A stretch of 17,500 bases of DNA from Acropora yongei (taxonomy: Eukaryota > Cnidaria > Anthozoa > Scleractinia > Acroporidae). Position numbers and translations under genes: made by a program. The notes beneath the pieces are model-generated. The model did not search any database. It was not told the origin of the DNA and saw nothing but the letters and a program-made list of their open reading frames with translations. The DNA lies in NCBI GenBank assembly GCA_014634225.1, contig BLFN01000089.1, positions 42,976-60,475 on the forward strand, given 5' to 3'. Shown piece by piece: positions 15,501 through 17,500 of this stretch; position 1 is the stretch's first letter; each line of letters begins with the position of its first letter.

Positions 15501-17110
15501 CCAAACGTTTCATTGACCTGTTCGAAAGCGAGTGGACCTCTAAAATAAGTTCACGGTCCCTCGCTTCATTAGGGTCAAAGAAACAAAATAAGGTCGACTA
15601 TCTTCCCCTGGCAGAAAAGACCTAACAAGCCTAAAGAATCATCTGGATTCCAAGATGGAATCATTGTCATCCGCCTTGTCATCCGCCGAAGGGCCGGTTA
15701 ACGTTGAACAGTGGTCCAACCTCGCCAAGTCAACCCTGTCGAGAATAATACTGTTCAATAAGCGAAGATCTGGGGAGACTGCTACTCTAGAGATTTACCA
15801 GTTTGTAAATCGACCGGATTGGAGCTCTTGTAGTAGCGACATGAAGAAGTCCTTGTCTCCTTTAGAAAGGCGACTATGTGAAAGGTACCAAAAGTTCTAT
15901 CATAACCGAAATCAGCAGAATGAAATGAGCACAAGAAAGCTCTGAGTTCCCATCATGTACTGAATGAATATATGCCGAAAAAGAGAAGCCTGTGCAAAAT
16001 TTAGTTCATATACGTATGAAGATAAAATTAAGAATAAACAATTATAAGATAAACCTAGGTCAGCATACTTTTGTTCCAGTTTTGATCCACACATATGGAG
16101 ATAGCGAATCTTTACGGTGAAATTCCAATGTCTCGAAACCTCGATTCCCCAAACCCTCCGATTTCTCGAGCCAAAATACATTTCGCTTTGGTGTGCTTCA
16201 CTATTGTTGTACTCCTATATTTGGCAATTGAGCTCCCGATTTCTCCAGGCACTTTTTTGTTAGGTTCGAGAAATCGGGATTCCACTGTAATAACATTATT
16301 AAACTAACATTGTCTACTGAACATTAAATCTTCAGGCTCGACCTTATTGAAATCACGGGCAAGAGAAACAGAAAAGTGCCGATCCTGCTGACCCCGGAAA
16401 CAAAGTCGGCTATTGAGTTGTTGATTGAAAGACGGCCGACCAGTATTCCAAAAGAAAACCCTTTTGTTTTTGCTCGCGCGACCAAGGGGTCTATAGATCA
16501 TCTCAGAGGCTGGGACTGCGTTTCCAGTAATGTAAAGGAAATTGAGGGTTCACTTCGACAGCCAAAATCGATCACCAGCACGAAACTGAGAAAGTACATC
16601 GCAACGGTGTCACAAACAGCAGCCCTAAGCGAAGTCGATATCGACTGGCTGGCGCGCCATCTTGGACACGATGTCCGCGTACATCGGGAGTTCTATCGCC
16701 TGCACCACTCCACCACAGAACTGGCAAAAGTCAGTAAGCTGCTTCTCGCTGTCGACTCGGGAAACCTAGAAAAAATAGCCGGAAAAAACCTGGGCGAAAT
16801 GTCAGTGGAAGGTACTTAAACACAAAGTTTATTCACTTTTAACGTTGTCAAACGGTTTGCTCAGCACACAAATCTGGCAAAAATAGCTGAAAGGGTGAAA
16901 AGGCGTCTCTGCAAACCCAAGGTCAATATTGTCTTTTTTATTTGCTGAGGAATAAGGAACAAAAACTACGGAAACACAGGGACTCAAACAACTTTGAATA
17001 TTTGAAAAAATCCTTAACTCTGCATATCTGATCAAAAAAGATGTTAACAAACTGAATGTTCTAATTTACAGATATCCCTGACATTACAGACCCTGCCAGT
17101 GAGTCCGAAG
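367..17110 (+). CDS. Multi-exon zinc-finger / tyrosine-recombinase-like protein (Crypton-like family), 12 exons in window, frame broken once
   Basis: Joined exons are 367-561, 5120-5184, 5383-5425, 5507-5586, 10229-10411, 11383-11437, 11782-11822, 11945-12073, 14081-14171, 14646-15884, 16336-16811 and 17072-17110. Seen directly: each junction has GT donor and AG acceptor, phases match throughout, and the spliced frame is open except for one single-base break near 15617. The product has an N-terminal eight-ligand zinc finger, an acidic linker, a C2H2 and a C2HC finger, then a domain with all expected tyrosine-recombinase residues. Known of the fold: such enzymes cut and rejoin DNA through a 3'-phosphotyrosine; Crypton transposons and their domesticated relatives carry them in animals. 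Inferred: a nuclear DNA-binding protein, either a Crypton-derived host gene or a decayed copy. Eleven introns argue against a simple mobile element. The start could be the Met at 372 or lie upstream of the window; the 3' end is not certain. The family is uncharacterised as far as I know, so I give no symbol. Confidence 0.8.
1121..1218. repeat. Imperfect inverted repeat (hairpin)
   Basis: The left arm (1121-1158, around aatcttaatccacaaaat) pairs with the right arm (1181-1218, around atttcgtggatcaagatt). The inner 18 bases match at 16 positions, and weaker pairing extends outward. It looks like a small MITE remnant. Confidence 0.5.
1653..1672. repeat. Perfect 9-bp hairpin resembling a histone 3' stem-loop
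   Basis: atggctcct / aggagccat form a perfect inverted repeat. Read as RNA it gives a GGCUCC stem, UUUA loop and GGAGCC stem, preceded by CAAAA and followed by AUCAC, close to the metazoan histone mRNA stem-loop. The top stem pair is C-G rather than the usual U-A, and no histone reading frame was found upstream. Confidence 0.45.
2011..2132 (-). other. Candidate minus-strand exon, unknown product
   Basis: On the minus strand, a stretch bounded by an acceptor-like AG (gagcag, at the complement of 2133-2134) and a donor-like CCAG|GTATTA (complement of 2009-2010) is open for 40 codons. It includes WPPDHGAPYSTKEKK and DYTVVMRENVPVKLGA. The peptide looks protein-like in composition, but I do not recognise a family. 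It may be an exon of a nested antisense gene or a decayed transposon fragment. Confidence 0.22.
2363..2384. repeat. Short perfect hairpin
   Basis: aaagcttgc and gcaagcttt pair perfectly over nine bases with a four-base loop (ctgt). No neighbouring gene end explains it, so it is listed only as a structure. Confidence 0.5.
3009..3200 (-). other. Weak minus-strand coding-like stretch
   Basis: A 63-codon open frame on the minus strand includes TLHVRCEVKSMSFIDDNSVS followed by a Cys-containing segment (FCENGNLHCW). An acceptor-like tgcag lies just ahead of TLHVRC. The composition is protein-like, but no family is recognised and no splice partner can be shown. It lies between two other minus-strand candidates, which is the only reason to note it. 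Confidence 0.15.
3537..3578. repeat. (ATGT)n microsatellite
   Basis: About eight to nine ATGT units with interruptions (atgc, then gtacatacgc at the right end). It directly abuts the 3' side of the minus-strand P2RX7_C-like stretch. Confidence 0.9.
3588..3818 (-). pseudogene. Decayed P2RX7 C-terminal-domain-like fragment
   Basis: The minus-strand frame of 76 codons ends with WCTCERFVTMLMQRECVCC (complement of 3606-3662) then REKPE and a stop at 3588-3590. Known family pattern: the Cys-rich P2X7 C-terminal domain, also common as a stand-alone domain in invertebrates, has W-C-x-C-G-x-C-x-x-M-P-T-x-x-E-x-x-C-C-x-E. Spacing matches exactly here, but the third Cys is Phe, the Gly is Glu and the Pro is Leu, and the frame stops just before the rest of the domain should follow. 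I infer a degraded exon or retro-copy nested in intron 1, antisense to the host gene. It shows no relation to the recombinase gene. A live exon with an unusual sequence is possible but less likely, because the ATGT repeat starts about ten bases past the stop. Confidence 0.45.
4298..4385. mobile_element. Near-perfect 39-bp-arm hairpin (MITE-like)
   Basis: Arms 4298-4336 and 4347-4385 pair with two mismatches around a ten-base AT loop (gttattatta). Weaker pairing continues outward (gttttcaaca at 4283-4292 with tgttgaaac at 4387-4395). No coding capacity. Such long, young-looking arms suggest a small non-autonomous element or a palindromic duplication. Confidence 0.6.
4800..4960. repeat. Degraded repeat related to the MITE at 6699
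   Basis: The stretch begins gattccagaaaatatctaga and has purine/pyrimidine runs and aaattccaaaa-type motifs that resemble the terminal and internal parts of the element at 6699-6894. No intact terminal inverted repeat remains. Confidence 0.3.
5120..5184 (+). CDS. Exon 2: acidic/basic linker
   Basis: Acceptor TCTTTTAAG and donor GTAAGT (5185) are both strong. Two leading bases complete the Val codon begun in exon 1, and the exon ends on a codon boundary. It encodes FGKNWHKKSYGHESDISEDV-Q, a hydrophilic segment with no fold signature. The other two frames are closed by stops, which supports the frame. Confidence 0.7.
5383..5425 (+). CDS. Exon 3: short Ser/His/Lys linker
   Basis: Acceptor CTTTGACAG, donor GTGATC (weak, lacks the usual GTRAG). 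It encodes SKKHQHASIANTLT and leaves one base. The short intron that follows is only 81 bases. Phases agree on both sides. Confidence 0.65.
5507..5586 (+). CDS. Exon 4: acidic linker
   Basis: Acceptor CCATTTTTAG, donor GTAAGC. Two bases complete a Val codon with exon 3 and the exon ends on a codon boundary. It encodes TDEMVFDSDDDDADTDISPL then LMYEPM. The other frames stop early. A Ser/Asp-rich run like this often marks casein kinase 2 sites or charged linkers in nuclear proteins (inference). Confidence 0.7.
5932..5951. repeat. (TCA)n simple repeat
   Basis: About six uninterrupted TCA units just downstream of a (GTAA)n run at 5907-5919, both inside intron 4. Confidence 0.85.
6084..6115. repeat. 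Tandem duplication, 16-bp unit x2
   Basis: ttaaggttatgtcaat occurs twice in perfect tandem (6084-6099 and 6100-6115). Confidence 0.85.
6699..6894. mobile_element. 196-bp MITE with about 47-bp terminal inverted repeats
   Basis: The left end starts taatgtgcaggtccag and the right end, read on the other strand, starts taatgtgcagttccag; similarity continues to about 6745 and from about 6849. The interior is rich in G and C runs. No coding capacity. The superfamily is not clear from the ends. Confidence 0.7.
7524..7748. mobile_element. 225-bp MITE-like element with 19-bp terminal inverted repeats
   Basis: agagggtcctgaaggggtg at 7524-7542 pairs with caccccttcacgaccctct at 7730-7748 with one mismatch. 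The interior is a degenerate series of gggatt/gggaaatggg motifs. Open frames on both strands here are by-products of that low-complexity interior. Confidence 0.65.
8104..8149. repeat. AT-rich imperfect hairpin with atcgat motifs
   Basis: gctaatgcatcgacaaatat near 8104 pairs imperfectly with tatcgatttatcgattagc ending at 8149. It may be the end of a larger degraded element that includes the perfect ten-base hairpin gatagttgat / atcaactatc at 7861-7894. Confidence 0.35.
8317..8352. repeat. Tandem duplication, 18-bp unit x2
   Basis: cctcgtgttgcacgttgc is repeated perfectly at 8317-8334 and 8335-8352. Confidence 0.9.
8675..8710. repeat. Tandem 12-bp unit, about three copies
   Basis: ccagcaaagttt, ccagcaaggttt and ccagcaacgcta follow one another without spacing; the third copy is diverged. 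On the minus strand it gives the repeated LLETLLET peptide of an unsupported open frame. Confidence 0.8.
8942..9172. mobile_element. 231-bp MITE with about 50-bp terminal inverted repeats
   Basis: Left end ctctaatacagcgcgaagcg (8942 on) and right end (to 9172) are inverted copies with few mismatches through gctaccgtttccaccaga and on to about 8992. The interior has no coding signature. The arms contain gcgcgaagcgcgc, itself near-palindromic. Confidence 0.75.
10229..10411 (+). CDS. Exon 5: basic stretch followed by 24-residue Asp/Glu run
   Basis: Acceptor TTGTTTGTTTTCAG and donor GTAAGT are both strong. The exon is exactly 61 codons, phase 0 to 0. It starts with KRTKHTRRCKQDIEYCLIDE, which could serve as a basic nuclear-localisation type patch (inference), and ends with 24 consecutive acidic codons (10340-10411) made mostly of GATGAA units. 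The stretch keeps Asp/Glu coding even where the repeat unit varies (GAT GAG, GAC), consistent with selection for acidity. Confidence 0.75.
10412..11382 (+). other. Intron 5
   Basis: 971 bases. It contains the Harbinger-like MITE at 10518-10874. On both sides lie clusters of cgaaccc, gttcgagt and cgagtcaaccgagttcgagt motifs (about 10471-10515 and 10920-11060), which suggests the MITE landed in an older repeat. Nothing else is seen in the rest, and the open frame from 11212 lies on the intron side of the acceptor. Confidence 0.5.
10515..10877. mobile_element. Harbinger-like MITE with TTA target-site duplication
   Basis: The element proper is 10518-10874 (357 bp), flanked by TTA at 10515-10517 and 10875-10877. 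Its ends are GGCCCAGTTCAGACGTC (left) and, on the opposite strand, GGCCCAGTTTAGACGTC (right). Known of PIF/Harbinger elements: 3-bp TWA or TTA duplications and GC-starting short inverted repeats. There is no transposase frame, so it is non-autonomous. Confidence 0.75.
11383..11437 (+). CDS. Exon 6: short linker with NAGNAG acceptor
   Basis: The acceptor is tatatacag followed at once by a second cag, so splicing could start at 11383 or 11386 with the difference of one Gln. It encodes QGKKNHSSQLALRQAVTK and one leftover base. The donor GTTCGT is weak. The phase (0 in, 1 out) fits both neighbours, which is the main support. Confidence 0.55.
11438..11781 (+). other. Intron 6
   Basis: 344 bases, AT-rich, ending in ttgtttcacag. 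No repeat or gene is recognised in it. Confidence 0.5.
11782..11822 (+). CDS. Exon 7: micro-exon
   Basis: 41 bases, acceptor TTGTTTCACAG, donor GTAAGT. Two bases finish a Gly codon, then HSQTENDFDVDGS. One of the other frames contains a stop. Both sites are strong and the phase fits exons 6 and 8. Confidence 0.6.
11945..12073 (+). CDS. Exon 8: Ser/Cys-containing linker
   Basis: Acceptor TTATTTCATTTTAG, donor GTAAGC. 43 codons exactly, phase 0 to 0, starting KQKKCPRSTADDCLSSVYAG and ending SSNRKTYKD. Hydrophilic, no domain recognised. The four Cys are not spaced like a zinc finger. Confidence 0.6.
12271..12434. mobile_element. 164-bp fold-back MITE with 20-bp perfect terminal inverted repeats
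   Basis: aataggccatttccgagttc (12271-12290) is the exact reverse complement of 12415-12434. A second inverted pair lies inside: cgaggctaagtgcgaa with ttcgcacttagactcg, one mismatch. The target duplication is not clear. Confidence 0.8.
13033..13784. mobile_element. 752-bp fold-back element with about 250-bp arms
   Basis: The left arm (13033 to about 13287) and right arm (about 13490 to 13784) are inverted copies with mismatches and small gaps. Ends are TTAA-AGTGTATATGACACAAAA and, inverted, a TTAA-GTGTACAAGACACAAAA version. Each arm contains the perfect palindrome TTTGAAAGGCCTTTCAAA (13070-13087 and 13730-13747). TTAA at both ends could be a piggyBac-type target duplication or part of the repeat. 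No transposase. Confidence 0.75.
14081..14171 (+). CDS. Exon 9: linker before the C2H2 finger
   Basis: Acceptor CTGTTCTTTAAAG, donor GTACGT. It encodes VDHEEQAVQAGSWRVSNTLE then KPAPVTVTKK and leaves one base, which with TG from exon 10 makes a Val codon. Phases fit both neighbours. Confidence 0.65.
14172..14645 (+). other. Intron 9
   Basis: 474 bases, AT-rich, ending in ttttttgtttgtag. It has a small hairpin (gttaaatcc / ggatttaac, 14408-14433). Nothing else is recognised. Confidence 0.5.
14646..15884 (+). CDS. Exon 10: C2H2 and C2HC fingers, core-binding-like region and first half of recombinase domain; frameshifted
   Basis: It opens with two bases completing a Val codon, then Met-Ser-Ser. 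Zinc fingers: C-x2-C-x9-H-x4-H at 14696-14752 and C-x2-C-x11-H-x3-C at 14939-14998, with the family-typical stretch HHNCNVLALGEGELIVVRNP between them. A helical region follows (SLARHDQIILKFG, then YVSQRMRQLARLLTVLR) that corresponds to the core-binding part of related proteins. The frame then stops at 15623-15625 after LPLAEKT; the reading frame one base back continues DLTSLKNHLDSKMESLSS as the family expects. Box I of the recombinase is FNKRRSGE, its Arg codon at 15766-15768. The donor GTACCA at 15885 leaves two bases and completes Arg with exon 11. A separate gene starting at the Met at 15655 is less likely. Confidence 0.75.
15376..15402. repeat. Perfect 11-bp hairpin inside the coding exon
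   Basis: ggaatcccgat and atcgggattcc flank a five-base loop. It encodes part of ESRLDIGIPS. Its arm shares ggaatcccgatt with the terminal repeat of the element at 16115-16287. Confidence 0.6.
15885..16335 (+). other. Intron 10 with a MITE
   Basis: 451 bases, donor GTACCA, acceptor TAAATCTTCAG. It contains the element at 16115-16287. The codons that run on past the donor (ending STRKL) do not fit the family, whereas splicing here restores LCER-LDLIEITGKRNRK, which does. Confidence 0.6.
16113..16289. mobile_element. Pogo/mariner-like MITE with TA target duplication
   Basis: The element 16115-16287 (173 bp) is flanked by TA at 16113-16114 and 16288-16289. Right end inverted: CAGTGGAATCCCGATTTCTC; left end: CGGTGAAATTCCAATGTCTC. 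Known of Tc1/mariner elements: TA duplications, and pogo/Tigger types often begin CAG. Internal extra copies of cgatttctcga occur. No transposase frame. Confidence 0.65.
16336..16811 (+). CDS. Exon 11: catalytic half of the tyrosine-recombinase-like domain
   Basis: The first base completes the Arg codon of exon 10; one base is left at the GTACTT donor. The peptide contains the beta-hairpin Lys region (GKRNRKVPILLTP, 16358 on), then SITSTKLRKYIAT with the second catalytic Arg codon at 16589-16591, then LARHLGHDVRVHREFYR with His at 16667-16669 and the nucleophile Tyr at 16694-16696. The following helix (AKVSKLLLAVDSGNLEKI) and GKNLGEM are typical of this family's end. The usual His of the H-x-x-R box is Thr here, as I recall for the family (STKLRK). 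Known: Arg-Lys-Arg-His-Tyr perform strand cleavage. With all five present in place, catalysis is possible in principle if the frame upstream is intact. Confidence 0.85.
17072..17110 (+). CDS. Exon 12: acidic tail
   Basis: Acceptor GTTCTAATTTACAG, donor GTAGGT. Two bases complete an Asp codon with exon 11; then IPDITDPASESE and one leftover base. Strong sites and matching phase. The protein goes on beyond this exon. Confidence 0.6.
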
Positions 17111-17500
17111 GTAGGTCAGATCTTGCACGTCCTTTGTATATCATATCACCAACGTCATTGCAACGATATAAAAAAATTAAACATCCAGGTTTTAAAAGCT
17201 GTAGTACCAAGTGTGATAGCAACAATTCTCGTTTCCAATGAGTGCGATCTGTTTGGCCAACTCCAAGAATCGAGACCGATTTTGAGAGCCTCAGCAGAAT
17301 CTGTCTGTCATACTCAATTTCTTGGAGCTGAGTGGAAGAATCCCAATGCAGAGTAACGCTCTTTCATTTCACAAGTCGTGTTATTGTAATAACGAATAAG
17401 TGCCATTCGTATATAGTAGTTACATAGTAGTTATATGTAATATAACATGTTACATGTTATATAGTAGTTATAAGTAATATTATTTCTCATTAATCATCAT
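17111..17500 (+). other. Region after exon 12: intron, possible terminal exon, AT-rich palindrome
   Basis: The phase of exon 12 could be met by an acceptor at 17187-17188 (acatccag) opening a short exon 17189-17241 that encodes GFKSCSTKCDSNNSRFQ and stops at TGA. That acceptor has a poor pyrimidine tract, so this is only a possibility. The far end (17400-17480) is AT-rich with repeated tagtagtta and a palindrome at 17440-17462 (atataacatg / catgttatat). Confidence 0.3.

Noticed and set aside
15589..15615. Tiny intron (gtcgac to ggcag) that might repair the frame
   Set aside because: It would be about 22 bases, too short for an animal intron, and would remove family-typical residues.
15607..15622. 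Programmed -1 ribosomal frameshift
   Set aside because: The site gcagaaaagacc has no X-XXY-YYZ heptamer in the right frame; a plain missing base is simpler.

Overview
The window is nuclear DNA of a multicellular animal. It is AT-rich, it has GT-AG introns from about 80 to 4,640 bases, and its introns are littered with short inverted-repeat elements. There is no bacterial-style gene packing, no rRNA, no recognisable tRNA and no CRISPR array. The recombinase-like gene family and the repeat styles (Harbinger-like, pogo/mariner-like and fold-back MITEs) fit a cnidarian, probably an anthozoan such as a coral or anemone. That placement is inference from remembered family resemblance, not a search.

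One plus-strand gene spans almost the whole window. I reconstruct twelve coding exons (367-561, 5120-5184, 5383-5425, 5507-5586, 10229-10411, 11383-11437, 11782-11822, 11945-12073, 14081-14171, 14646-15884, 16336-16811, 17072-17110). All eleven exon-exon phases agree, and all splice sites are GT/AG. Numbering residues from the Met at 372, the product of about 880 residues has, in order: an eight-ligand cross-brace-type zinc finger (about 8-52), a hydrophilic acidic linker with an unbroken run of 24 Asp/Glu (164-187), a C2H2 finger (310-328), a C2HC finger (391-410), a helical core-binding-like region (about 430-640), and a tyrosine-recombinase catalytic domain (about 655-845). The catalytic domain keeps Arg, Lys, Arg, His and Tyr at the expected places. 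The gene probably continues past the right edge, or ends in a poorly supported exon at 17189-17241.

The large exon 14646-15884 carries a one-base frame break near 15614-15620. The recombinase half is therefore out of frame with the zinc-finger half. Sequence on both sides remains coding-like, so this is either a recent disabling mutation or an assembly error.

The introns hold the rest. Intron 1 (562-5119) has a histone-stem-loop-like hairpin, two fold-back repeats, an ATGT microsatellite and a minus-strand relic resembling the cysteine-rich P2RX7 C-terminal domain, plus two weaker minus-strand protein-like stretches. Intron 4 (5587-10228) holds at least three MITEs and several short tandem duplications. 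Intron 5 holds a Harbinger-like MITE with TTA target duplications. Intron 8 holds a 164-bp MITE and a 752-bp fold-back element. Intron 10 holds a pogo/mariner-like MITE with TA duplications. I see no promoter, polyadenylation site or independent second gene that I can support firmly.
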